In this document: positions 33,659 to 42,125 of the stretch, in pieces
Layout of the letters: each line of letters begins with the position of its first letter
Position numbering within the stretch: position 1 is the stretch's first letter
Assembly (NCBI RefSeq): GCF_016907435.1
Contig: NZ_JAFBBZ010000001.1
Location: forward strand, 1,736,001-1,800,000
Source of the DNA: Nocardioides salarius
GTDB taxonomy: Bacteria > Actinomycetota > Actinomycetes > Propionibacteriales > Nocardioidaceae
Reading direction: 5' to 3'
Length of the DNA stretch: 64,000 bases
The notes under the pieces: model-generated
What the model was told of the DNA's origin: nothing
Database searches by the model: none
The model's input: only the letters and a program-made list of their open reading frames with translations
Translations under genes and position numbers: made by a program

Positions 33659-35757
33659 GCGGCACCCACCCGGGCCGCGCAGACCTTGAACTCCGGCATC
33701 CGGCTGGCCGGGTCGAGCGCGTCGTTGGTCAGCCGGTTGACCCCGAGCCAGTGGAACGGCACGAAGACGGTGTCGGGCCGGATCGTGTCGACGACCCGGG
33801 CGGGGGCGCGCAGGGTGCCACGGCGGGTCCCGACCTCGACGAGCATCCGGTCGGCGACCCCGAGCCGGGCCGCGAGCTGCGGGTGCATCTCGACGAACGG
33901 GCCCGGGTCGGGCAGCGCGGCGATCCGCCGGGTCTGCGCGCCGGACTGGTACTGGGCCAGCACCCGCCCCGTGGTCAGGTGCAGCGGGTAGTCCGCGTCG
34001 GGCGGCTCGGCCGGCCCCCGGTGGTCGACGGCGTGGAAGCGGGCGCGGCCGTCCGGCGTCTCGAAGCGCTCGGAGAAGAGCCGGGGTGTGCCGGGGTGCG
34101 CTGCGCCCTCGGTCGCCGGGCACGGCCAGAAGACGCCGTGCTCGGCCTCGATGCGGGCGTAGGTGATGCCGCTGTAGTCGGCGACGCCACCCGCCGAGGC
34201 CCGCCCGAGCTCGGCGAAGACCTCCTCGGGGTCGGTCGACAGCGGCACCGGCGAGCCCAGCCGCTGAGCGAGCCCGGCCATCACGTCGAGGTCGGAGCGC
34301 ACGCCCTCGGGCACCGGCACCGCCTGGCGGCGCAGCACCACCCGTCCCTCGAGGTTCGTCATCGTGCCCGTCTCCTCGGCCCACTGCGTCACCGGCAGCA
34401 CCACGTCTGCCAGCGCCGCGGTCTCCGAGAGCACCAGGTCGCAGACCACCAGCAGGTCGAGGGCCTCGAGCCGCTCGGTCACCCGGGTGGCCCGGGGGGC
34501 CGAGACCACGATGTTGGAACCCATCACCAGCAGCGCCCGGGGACCGGTCGGGGTCCCCAGCGCGTCGAGCATCTCGTACGCCGAGCGGCCGCGCCCCGGG
34601 ATGGCGCCGGGGTCCACTCCCCAGACCCGCGCCACGTGGGCGCGCGCCTCGGGGTCGTCGATCATCCGGTAGCCGGGCAGCTGGTCGGCCTTCTGGCCGT
34701 GCTCGCGCCCGCCCTGCCCGTTGCCCTGGCCGGTCAGGCAGCCGTAGCCGGCGTGCGGGCGACCCGGCATGCCCAGCGCCAGGGCGACGTTGATCCAGGC
34801 CAGCACGGTGTCGGACCCCTGGGCGTGCTGCTCGGCGCCGCGGGCGGTGAGCACCACGACGCGACCGGAGCCCGCGAGCAGCTCGACCAGGGCCTGCTGC
34901 TCGGCGACCGCGACGCCGCTGACCCGCTCGACGCGCTCGGGCCACCAGCCGGCGACCGACTCGGCGACCGCGTCCCACCCCCGCGTGCGCTCCTCGACGT
35001 ACGCCGCGTCGACGTGGCCGCCGGCCACCAGCAGGTGCAGCACCCCCAGCGCCAGCGCCAGGTCGCCCCCGGGAACCGGCTGCACCAGCACGTCGGCGTG
35101 CGCAGCGGTCGGGGTGCGCCGCGGGTCGACCACCACGACCTGCCCGCCCCGCTCGCGCAGCCGGTCGAGGTGGCGTGCGGCAGGCGGCATGGTCTCGGCG
35201 AGGTTGGAGCCGACCAGGACCACGACGTCGGCCTGCTCGACGTCGGCGAGCGGGAAGGGCAGTCCTCGGTCGATGCCGAAGGTGCGGGTGGCGGCCGAGG
35301 CCGCCGAGCTCATGCACCAGCGCCCGTTGTAGTCGATCTGGCTGGTCCCGATCGCGACCCGGGCCAGCTTGCCCAGCTGGTAGGCCTTCTCGTTGGTCAG
35401 CCCGCCGCCGCCGAAGACCCCGATCGCGTCGGCGCCGTGGCCCTCGCGCAGGTCCGAGAGCCGGGCGGCGACCAGGTCGAGCGCCTCGTCCCAGGAGGCC
35501 GCGCGCAGCTCGCCGGTGGCCCGGTCCCGCAGCAGCGGGGTGGTCAGCCGCTCGCGGCTGCCGCTCAGCCCGCCGGCCGTCCACCCCTTGCGGCACAGCG
35601 CCCCCTCGTTGACCGGGAACTCCGCCCACGGCTGCACCTCCAGGCGCGCCCCGCCCCGGCCGGAGCCGGTCAGGGTCATGCCGCACTGCAGCGAGCAGTA
35701 GGGGCAGTGGGTCCGGGTGCCCTGCGGGCCCCCGGACGGGGGCGCGGCGCCGGTCAT
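33655..35757 (-). CDS. nasA: Assimilatory nitrate reductase catalytic subunit (molybdopterin, [4Fe-4S])
   Basis: A 700-residue molybdopterin oxidoreductase. The N-terminal cluster motif is HCPYCSLQCGMTL with the fourth cysteine in ALCRKG. Molybdopterin-binding segments include VFGGGGLTNEKAYQLGKLAR, DYNGRWCMSSA and YGCLTGQGNGQGGREHGQKA. The C-terminal dinucleotide-binding domain has LTTGRVLAQYQSGAQTRR. There is no Tat signal, so it is cytoplasmic and assimilatory. The ATG overlaps the narK stop; its own stop overlaps the FAD-protein start. Confidence 0.95.
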   Translation of the reverse strand: MTGAAPPSGGPQGTRTHCPYCSLQCGMTLTGSGRGGARLEVQPWAEFPVNEGALCRKGWTAGGLSGSRERLTTPLLRDRATGELRAASWDEALDLVAARLSDLREGHGADAIGVFGGGGLTNEKAYQLGKLARVAIGTSQIDYNGRWCMSSAASAATRTFGIDRGLPFPLADVEQADVVVLVGSNLAETMPPAARHLDRLRERGGQVVVVDPRRTPTAAHADVLVQPVPGGDLALALGVLHLLVAGGHVDAAYVEERTRGWDAVAESVAGWWPERVERVSGVAVAEQQALVELLAGSGRVVVLTARGAEQHAQGSDTVLAWINVALALGMPGRPHAGYGCLTGQGNGQGGREHGQKADQLPGYRMIDDPEARAHVARVWGVDPGAIPGRGRSAYEMLDALGTPTGPRALLVMGSNIVVSAPRATRVTERLEALDLLVVCDLVLSETAALADVVLPVTQWAEETGTMTNLEGRVVLRRQAVPVPEGVRSDLDVMAGLAQRLGSPVPLSTDPEEVFAELGRASAGGVADYSGITYARIEAEHGVFWPCPATEGAAHPGTPRLFSERFETPDGRARFHAVDHRGPAEPPDADYPLHLTTGRVLAQYQSGAQTRRIAALPDPGPFVEMHPQLAARLGVADRMLVEVGTRRGTLRAPARVVDTIRPDTVFVPFHWLGVNRLTNDALDPASRMPEFKVCAARVGAA

Positions 35758-37268
35758 CAGGCGCGGGCGGCCGCGAGCGGTGCGGTGGGACGGATGTAGA
35801 CCGACCAGGTCACCAGCGCGCAGAGCACGTAGTAGGAGATGAACAGCACGAAGGCGGTCTTGACCGCCGCGAGCGGGTCGGCGATCCAGGGGGCGCCGAA
35901 CATCATCGGGATCAGGAAGCCCCCGATCGCACCGGCCGCGCCGATGATGCCGACCGCCGCCGAGGACTCCTTGGTGGCGCGCAGCAGGGCGCTGCGGTGC
36001 TCGGGCGTGCCCGTCTCGGTGCCCGCGGCGTGCTGGTGGCGCCAGATGGTGGGGATCATCCGGTAGGCAGACCCGTTGCCGACGCCGGTGGCGGCGAAGA
36101 CGCACAGGAAGAAGGCCAGGAAGAGCGGGAACCACGACGAGTTCGCGTCGGCCACCGCCAGGTCGCCGGCCGGGTTGGCCACCACCTGGCTCAACGTCCA
36201 CAGCACCGCACACGTGGAGGCGATCATCGCCACGAAGGCGGCCAGGGTCACCCGGGCCCCGCCAAAGCGGTCGGCGAGCCATCCGCCGAAGGGGCGGGTG
36301 AACGAGCCGACGAGTGCGCCGAGGAAGGCGTAGAACACGAAGTTGATGCCGCCGGTGACGGCACCGGTGGACGGGTCGACCACCGAGAAGTTCACCTTGA
36401 TCAGCAGCGGCATCGCAGCGGAGTAGCCGATGAAGGAGCCGAAGGTGCCGATGTAGAGGAAGCTCATCACCCACGTCTGGGGGCGCCGGAGCACCGCCGC
36501 GCTCTCCCTGCTCGAGCCGGTGGCGGTGCCGAGGTTGTCCATGTAGAAGTACGCGCCCAGTGCGGCCGCCACGGCCAGGGCGACGTAGACCCATCCGGCC
36601 CGCTCGAGGTGGATGCCCCCCTCGGCGGCCTTCACCAGCCCGAACACACCGGCCGCCCCCACGATGACGGGCAGCGCGAACTGGATGACGGCCACGCCGA
36701 TGTTGCCGCCTGCGGCGTTGAGACCGAGCGCGGCCCCCTTCTTGTCGGAGGGGTAGAAGGCGTTGATGTTGGCCATCGAGGACGCGAAGTTGCCACCGCC
36801 CAGGCCCGCGGTGGCCGCGATCAGCACCATCACCCAGTACGGCGTGCCGGTGCGCTGGACGGCCACCACGAACAGGACGGTGGGCACCAGCAGCAGCAGC
36901 GCGCTGGCCACGGTCCAGTTGCGTCCGCCGAAGCGGGGGACGGCGAAGGTGTAGGGGATCCGGATCAGCGCGCCGACCAGGTTGGGGGCGGCGACCAGGA
37001 AGAACAGCTGCTGGGGGCTGTAGCCGAAGCGGCTGCCGAGCATGGCCGCGGACACGCTCCAGATCAGCCACACCGAGAAGCCCAGGTGCTCGGCGAAGAT
37101 CGACCAGCCGAGGTTGCGACGGGCGACCTGCTTGCCGCCGCCCTCCCAGAAGTCCTGCTCCTCCGGGCGCCAGTCGTCGATCCAGCGCCGGGTGCGGCGT
37201 GGCGCCGGGGCGCAGGGCGGGCTGGCTGCCGGTGCAGCGGCGGCGGGTGTGGGCTGCAGGGTGGTCAT
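35757..37268 (-). CDS. narK: NarK-type nitrate/nitrite transporter (MFS)
   Basis: A 503-residue protein with about 12 helices and a 60-residue cytoplasmic head. The nitrate-porter signature GLGGGNFASSMANINAFYP lies near residues 150-168, with a second nitrate-signature-like region at GVGNGSAYRMIPTIW. It imports nitrate for the downstream reductases and leads the minus-strand operon narK-nasA-FAD protein-nirB-nirD-nnaR-chelatase. The ATG has a GAGGAG site. The 187-bp upstream interval carries a GAAAC element (37350-37354, minus strand), only a partial match to a GlnR box. Confidence 0.95.
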   Translation of the reverse strand: MTTLQPTPAAAAPAASPPCAPAPRRTRRWIDDWRPEEQDFWEGGGKQVARRNLGWSIFAEHLGFSVWLIWSVSAAMLGSRFGYSPQQLFFLVAAPNLVGALIRIPYTFAVPRFGGRNWTVASALLLLVPTVLFVVAVQRTGTPYWVMVLIAATAGLGGGNFASSMANINAFYPSDKKGAALGLNAAGGNIGVAVIQFALPVIVGAAGVFGLVKAAEGGIHLERAGWVYVALAVAAALGAYFYMDNLGTATGSSRESAAVLRRPQTWVMSFLYIGTFGSFIGYSAAMPLLIKVNFSVVDPSTGAVTGGINFVFYAFLGALVGSFTRPFGGWLADRFGGARVTLAAFVAMIASTCAVLWTLSQVVANPAGDLAVADANSSWFPLFLAFFLCVFAATGVGNGSAYRMIPTIWRHQHAAGTETGTPEHRSALLRATKESSAAVGIIGAAGAIGGFLIPMMFGAPWIADPLAAVKTAFVLFISYYVLCALVTWSVYIRPTAPLAAARA

Positions 37269-37455
37269 GGCGGTTCTCCTCGGAGGAGCACGGGACGGGT
37301 GCGCGCCGACCAGTCGGTGACCGGCGTGCTGCCAGCCTCCCGAGCCCAGGTTTCAGCCTGCGTGCGCCTGACGCGTCGCTCCCGTCAACTTCCGCTCACG
37401 GCCTCACACCCCTCACGACCTCACCGTCGATCCCGGCACGGCGCACACTGGGGCG

Positions 37456-37968
37456 GTGCCGACCCGACTGCTCATCACCGCCGACACCCACCTCCCCCGG
37501 CGCGCCAAGGCGCTCCCTGAGGAGGTGTGGGCAGCGGTCGAGGAGGCCGACGTCGTGGTGCACGCCGGCGACTGGGTCGAGGTGTCCCTCCTCGACGAGC
37601 TCGAGCAGCGCAGCCGCCGCCTGGTCGCCGTGCACGGCAACAACGACCACGGGGTGCTGCGTGAGCGGCTGCCACTGGTGGCCGAGGCCGAGATCGAGGG
37701 GCTGCGGCTGGGCGTGGTGCACGAGACCGGCGACAAGCAGGGCCGCGAGAAGCGCTGCGACGCGGCCTACCCGCACCTCGACGTGCTGGTCTTCGGCCAC
37801 AGCCACATCCCGTGGGACACCACGACCCCGGGGGGCCTGCGGCTGCTCAACCCGGGCTCACCGACCGACCGGCGCCGCCAGCCGCACTGCACCTACCTGA
37901 CGGCGAACATCACCGACGGGTCGCTGCACGCCGTGGTGCTGCACCGGCTCCCGCCGCGCAGACCCTGA
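37456..37968 (+). CDS. YfcE/MJ0936-family metallophosphoesterase
   Basis: A 170-residue calcineurin-like phosphoesterase. Metal-binding motifs in order: ITADTHLP, VVHAGDW, VHGNNDH, VVHETGD and VFGHSHIP. The family hydrolyses small phosphodiesters; the physiological substrate is unknown. The GTG start lies 187 bp from narK, transcribed divergently. The ending NPGSPTDRRRQPHCTY is typical of the family. Confidence 0.92.
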   Translation: MPTRLLITADTHLPRRAKALPEEVWAAVEEADVVVHAGDWVEVSLLDELEQRSRRLVAVHGNNDHGVLRERLPLVAEAEIEGLRLGVVHETGDKQGREKRCDAAYPHLDVLVFGHSHIPWDTTTPGGLRLLNPGSPTDRRRQPHCTYLTANITDGSLHAVVLHRLPPRRP

Positions 37969-38062
37969 GGAGGGGGCAGGAGCCGTTCCGGCCGGTGTAC
38001 GTCGTTCGACGGACGCGGCAGGGCCCCGAGCCCGACTAGCCTCGCGGGAACGAGGAGGCCTC

Positions 38063-39466
38063 ATGCGATACCGACACCGCCTCGGCGGTCGCACCTACGA
38101 GTTCGACGGGCTGGTGCAGCTGATGGGCAGGGCGTCGCCGGCGCGCTCGGGCGACGAGCTGGCAGGATGCGCCGCCGCGAGCGACGCCGAGCGCGCCGCC
38201 GCGAGGTGGGCCCTGGCAGACGTGCCGCTGACCCGTTTCCTCGAGGAGCACCTGGTCCCGCCCGAGGACGACGACGTGACCCGGCTGATCCTCGCGTCGC
38301 ACGACGAGTCCGCGTTCTCCGCCGTCTCGCACCTGACGGTGGGGGGCCTGCGCGAGTGGCTGCTCGCCGTGGCCGTCGAGGCGGACGGTGCGCAGCGGCT
38401 CACCCGCCTGGCCCCCGGCCTGACCCCCGAGATGGTGTCGGCCACCTCCAAGCTGATGCGCAACCAGGACCTCGTGGCGGTCGGCGCCGCGACCAGGGTG
38501 GTGACCGGCTTCCGCACGACCGTCGGGCTCCCCGGGAGGCTGTCGACGCGCCTGCAGCCCAACCACCCGACCGACGACGCTGCCGGGATCGCTGCCGCCG
38601 TGCTGGACGGCCTGCTGCTGGGCGCCGGCGACGCGGTCATCGGGATCAATCCCGCCTCCGACAACCCGGCCACCGTCACCCGCCTGCTGCGGATGCTGGA
38701 CGAGCTGCGCCAGCGCTACGAGATCCCGACCCAGTCCTGCGTGCTCACCCACGTGACGACGACCCTCGACCTGCTCGAGGCCGGTGAGCCCGTCGACCTG
38801 GTGTTCCAGTCGATCGCGGGCACGGAGGGGGCGAACAGGGGCTTCGGCGTCGACCTCGGACTGCTGGCGCAGGCCAGCGACGCGGTGCGCTCCACGGCAC
38901 GGGGCACGGTCGGGCAGCAGGCCATGTACTTCGAGACCGGCCAGGGATCGGCGTTGTCGGCCGACGCCCACCTCGGGACGGACGGGCACCCGGTGGACCA
39001 GCAGAGCCTGGAGTGCCGCGCGTACGGCGTGGCCCGCGCGTTCGACCCGTTCATCGTCAACTCCGTGGTGGGCTTCATCGGGCCGGAGTACCTCTACGAC
39101 GGCAAGCAGATCCTGCGTGCCGGGTTGGAGGACCACCTCTGCGGCAAGCTGTTGGGGGTCCCGATGGGCGTGGACGTCTGCTACACCAACCATGCCGAGG
39201 CCGACGCCGACGACATGGACACCCTGCTGACCGTGCTCGGGGTGGCGGGGTGCTCGTTCGTCATCGCGGTCCCCGGGTCCGACGACGTGATGCTGGGCTA
39301 CCAGTCGACCTCCCACCACGACGCGTTGTACGTGCGCCGTGTCCTGGGCAAGCGCCCGGCCCCCGAGTTCGAGGCGTGGCTGGACCGGGTCGGGCTGCTC
39401 GCGCCGGACGGTGGCGTGCGCAACGTGGACCCGGCGGGCACGGTCCTGCGGACGCTGGCCCGATGA
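38063..39466 (+). CDS. eutB: Ethanolamine ammonia-lyase large subunit
   Basis: A 467-residue protein of normal length. Recognisable are SATSKLMRNQDLV, LPGRLSTRLQPNHPTDD, IGINPASDN, FETGQGSALSADAHLG and VCYTNHAEADADDMD. With EutC and adenosylcobalamin it splits ethanolamine into acetaldehyde and ammonia. The start ATG has GAGGAGG upstream. No reactivase (eutA), shell-protein or eutE/G genes occur in the window, so it is a free cytosolic, nitrogen-scavenging type. No cobalamin riboswitch is evident in the 94-bp leader. Confidence 0.97.
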   Translation: MRYRHRLGGRTYEFDGLVQLMGRASPARSGDELAGCAAASDAERAAARWALADVPLTRFLEEHLVPPEDDDVTRLILASHDESAFSAVSHLTVGGLREWLLAVAVEADGAQRLTRLAPGLTPEMVSATSKLMRNQDLVAVGAATRVVTGFRTTVGLPGRLSTRLQPNHPTDDAAGIAAAVLDGLLLGAGDAVIGINPASDNPATVTRLLRMLDELRQRYEIPTQSCVLTHVTTTLDLLEAGEPVDLVFQSIAGTEGANRGFGVDLGLLAQASDAVRSTARGTVGQQAMYFETGQGSALSADAHLGTDGHPVDQQSLECRAYGVARAFDPFIVNSVVGFIGPEYLYDGKQILRAGLEDHLCGKLLGVPMGVDVCYTNHAEADADDMDTLLTVLGVAGCSFVIAVPGSDDVMLGYQSTSHHDALYVRRVLGKRPAPEFEAWLDRVGLLAPDGGVRNVDPAGTVLRTLAR

Positions 39467-40248
39467 GCGGCGACTTCTGGGCCGGTCTGCGCGGGTCGAC
39501 GCCGGCCCGCATCGGACTGCACCGCACCGGCGACGCGCTGGACACCCCGGCACTGCTGTCGCTCGGCGCCGCCCACGCCCTGGCCCGGGACGCCGTGCAC
39601 CGTCCCCTGGACGTCGAGTCCGTCACCGAGCAGCTGCGCGGCCTCGGCCTGGGCGAGCCGGTCGTCGTCCGGAGCGCCGCGCCCGACCGGCGCACCTACC
39701 TCGCCCGTCCCGACCTCGGCCGCCGTCCGTCGGGCGACCTCGCCCCTGCGCGCGGTCGTGCCGTCGACCTGGCGGTGGTGGTGGCCGACGGGTTGTCCTC
39801 GGAGGCCGTGGAACGGCACGCGACGCCGTTGCTCGGCGAGCTCGTCACCCTCCTGCCGGGCCTGGTGCTCGCGAGCCCCGTGGTGGCGACCCAGGCCAGG
39901 GTCGCGCTCGGCGACCACGTCGGCGCGCACCTGGGTGCCGCACTGGTGCTCGTGCTGATCGGTGAACGGCCCGGCCTGTCCAGCACCGACAGCCTCGGCG
40001 CCTACCTGACCTGGGAGCCCCGCCCCGGCCTCGGCGACGCCGCGCGCAACTGCGTCAGCAACATCCGCCCGCCGCACGGGCTCGACTACCCCGCGGCCGC
40101 GCGGGTCCTGTCGATGCTGGTGGCGGGGGCGCGCCGGCTCGGCGCCACCGGGGTCCACCTCAAGGACCGGTCCGGCGCCGTCGCACCCGGGGGCACCACC
40201 GATCAGCTGGGCCACCAGGGTGGCAGCCGCAGCCCCGACTCGGTGTAG
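39463..40248 (+). CDS. eutC: Ethanolamine ammonia-lyase small subunit
   Basis: A 261-residue protein. ARIGLHRTGDALDTPALLSL, VVVADGLSSEAVERHA and NCVSNIRPPHGLDYPAA are family-typical; the last contributes to the cobalamin site. The ATG overlaps the eutB stop (ATGA). The C-terminus extends about 15-20 residues beyond the usual end and overlaps the convergent regulator gene by 46 bp. Confidence 0.95.
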   Translation: MSGDFWAGLRGSTPARIGLHRTGDALDTPALLSLGAAHALARDAVHRPLDVESVTEQLRGLGLGEPVVVRSAAPDRRTYLARPDLGRRPSGDLAPARGRAVDLAVVVADGLSSEAVERHATPLLGELVTLLPGLVLASPVVATQARVALGDHVGAHLGAALVLVLIGERPGLSSTDSLGAYLTWEPRPGLGDAARNCVSNIRPPHGLDYPAAARVLSMLVAGARRLGATGVHLKDRSGAVAPGGTTDQLGHQGGSRSPDSV

Positions 40249-42002
40249 GGCGCGGGATGCACGATCCGCTGCCTGTTGTCCTGTATCTGGAACACCAGGT
40301 GGGCCATCGAGATGGACGGATCCGGCGTGGCCAAGGGGTAGGCGAGGGCGGCCTGCCCCGCTCCGGCGAAGCTGTAGGCGCCGTTGACCCCGCGGTGCAC
40401 GCCCTGGCGCAGCGCCTCCGAGACCGAGCCGAAGTCCCGCGCCGAGTCCGCCGCCCCCCAGGCGTCGGCGAGGATCCGGACCCGGTCGTAGGCGATCCCC
40501 GCGTGTGAACGACCGGGCGGCACGGCCCAGGCGCGCCGGTAGGAGTCGATGAACCGTCGAGCGACCTGGTCGGAGTAGGTGCCGGTGGTGGTGGCCCACA
40601 GCAGACCCTCCGCCGCCGGGCCCATCTCGACCCGGAACCTGGGGATCGAGGGGGCGTAGAGGGCGTAGAGCAGGGTGGGTGCGGGGTCGGCCTGGAAGGC
40701 GCGCACGAACGAGATGGTCTCGTGGGTGAAGAAGCTGCCGATCATGACCGCCGCCGGCGCCCGGGCGGCCACGCGTCGGCCCTCCTCGGCCCACTGCTCC
40801 GCCGACGCGATGTCGTCGGCGATGTAGTCGAGCTCCCACCCCGCTGCCTCGGCCATCGCCACGGCACGCTCGATACCCAGGTCGCCGAGCTTCCACCGCC
40901 CCCGCACGATGGCCAGCGAGCGTGAACGACGCGGCAGCTGGCCACTGTCCCGCAGCTCGGTGAGCGCGTGCACGAAGCCCGGGCCGTAGTTGATGTCGCT
41001 GGGGCAGATCTGGAAGATGTGTCCGTACCGGCCGGGGTTGTGCTCCACGAGCCGCACCATGGACTCGAGCGTCGCGGCGTGCAGGTACGGCGCACCGTGC
41101 TCGGCGGCGATCTCGTGCGCGACCTCCTGGTCGCCCAGGTACCCCGACACCAGGGCGTCCACGTCGCGTCCGGCGAGCTCGGAGAAGGCTGACCGGATGG
41201 ACTCGCCGTCCTTGATGTCGAGGTCGACGTTGACGAGCTCGACCGGACGCCCACCGATCCCGCCGCGGAGGTTGACCTGGTCGATGGCCAGCTGGCTGGC
41301 TCGGATCATCTCCTCCCCGTCCTCGGCGATCTCCCCGGTCACGGGGAAGGCGCTGCCGAGCAGGATCGGGCGGCGCACCGAGCGCCTGCGCGTGGTGGGC
41401 GCCGATGCACTGTCCCCTCGTCTCGACAACCCTCCGGAGGACGCCGGGGCCCTGGTCGCGTCCGGGTCGCTCAGGATGCCGTGCAGCAGGCGGTCGAAAC
41501 CGTGGGGCCCGCCGGTGACCGGCAGGAGGATGAGGCTCTCCTCGAGCGCGGTCACCGCAGCGGCGGCCCGGGAGCGCACCTGGAGCTTGCCGAGGACCCG
41601 TTCGACGTGCGTGGTGACGGTGCGCACGCTGGCCCACAGCCGCTCGGCGATCTCGGCGTTGCCCAGACCGCCGGAGAGCAGCGTGAGCACCTCCAGCTCC
41701 CGTTGGGTCAGGGAGTAGGGAGGCTCGCTGTCCTCCACCCAGGACAACGACGTGCGCCCACCGACCCCCGCACTGCGCACCGTGGCGAAGACCAGCCGGC
41801 GGGACTCGTCGCGCCAGTAGAAGGACAGCTCGTGCGCGCCCTGCAGCCGACCGGCCCTGCGGGCCAGCTCCAGCAGCTCCTGCCAGGCGCCGGGGCCCTG
41901 GGCCAGGCTCACGCCGCGGGCGGAGGCCGGCTCTCCGTGCCTGTCGAGCACCACCTCGTGGACGGCGGCTCCGGGCACGGGCGGGCGGGCGTTGGCGGGC
42001 AC
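40203..42002 (-). CDS. One-component regulator: LuxR-type HTH fused to a type-1 periplasmic-binding-protein-like sensor domain
   Basis: A 599-residue protein without a signal peptide. Residues ~97-155 are a LuxR/GerE helix-turn-helix (YSLTQRELEVLTLLSGGLGN, then VRTVTTHVERVLGKLQVRSR). After a charged linker (~170-210) residues 212-590 resemble Peripla_BP_6 amide/urea-binding proteins of the AmiC/FmdD type (ILLGSAFPVTGEIAEDGEEM; EHGAPYLHAATLES; ICPSDINYGPGF). It is therefore likely a cytoplasmic ligand-sensing activator rather than a transporter subunit. It closes the minus-strand catabolic operon and faces eutBC. The GTG start has GGAG nearby. The ligand may be an amide or the amine substrate; this is inference. 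Confidence 0.85.
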   Translation of the reverse strand: MPANARPPVPGAAVHEVVLDRHGEPASARGVSLAQGPGAWQELLELARRAGRLQGAHELSFYWRDESRRLVFATVRSAGVGGRTSLSWVEDSEPPYSLTQRELEVLTLLSGGLGNAEIAERLWASVRTVTTHVERVLGKLQVRSRAAAAVTALEESLILLPVTGGPHGFDRLLHGILSDPDATRAPASSGGLSRRGDSASAPTTRRRSVRRPILLGSAFPVTGEIAEDGEEMIRASQLAIDQVNLRGGIGGRPVELVNVDLDIKDGESIRSAFSELAGRDVDALVSGYLGDQEVAHEIAAEHGAPYLHAATLESMVRLVEHNPGRYGHIFQICPSDINYGPGFVHALTELRDSGQLPRRSRSLAIVRGRWKLGDLGIERAVAMAEAAGWELDYIADDIASAEQWAEEGRRVAARAPAAVMIGSFFTHETISFVRAFQADPAPTLLYALYAPSIPRFRVEMGPAAEGLLWATTTGTYSDQVARRFIDSYRRAWAVPPGRSHAGIAYDRVRILADAWGAADSARDFGSVSEALRQGVHRGVNGAYSFAGAGQAALAYPLATPDPSISMAHLVFQIQDNRQRIVHPAPYTESGLRLPPWWPS

Positions 42003-42125
42003 GTCTTCTCCGATCTCTGCGAACCTGGGCCCGAGCCCGTCCCAGACTCTAGGGCCGGGCGCCGGATGGCCAGTGGCGTCGTGCGTCCCGAGTCCGAACC
42101 GTGAGGAGGCCGTGATCGGCTCGGG

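Noticed and set aside
37269..37455. GlnR binding box upstream of narK
   Set aside because: Only one GAAAC half-element fits, and the AC partner is seven instead of six bases away; too weak to annotate.
38042..38062. Cobalamin riboswitch before eutB
   Set aside because: The 94-bp leader is too short and has no B12-box-like sequence.
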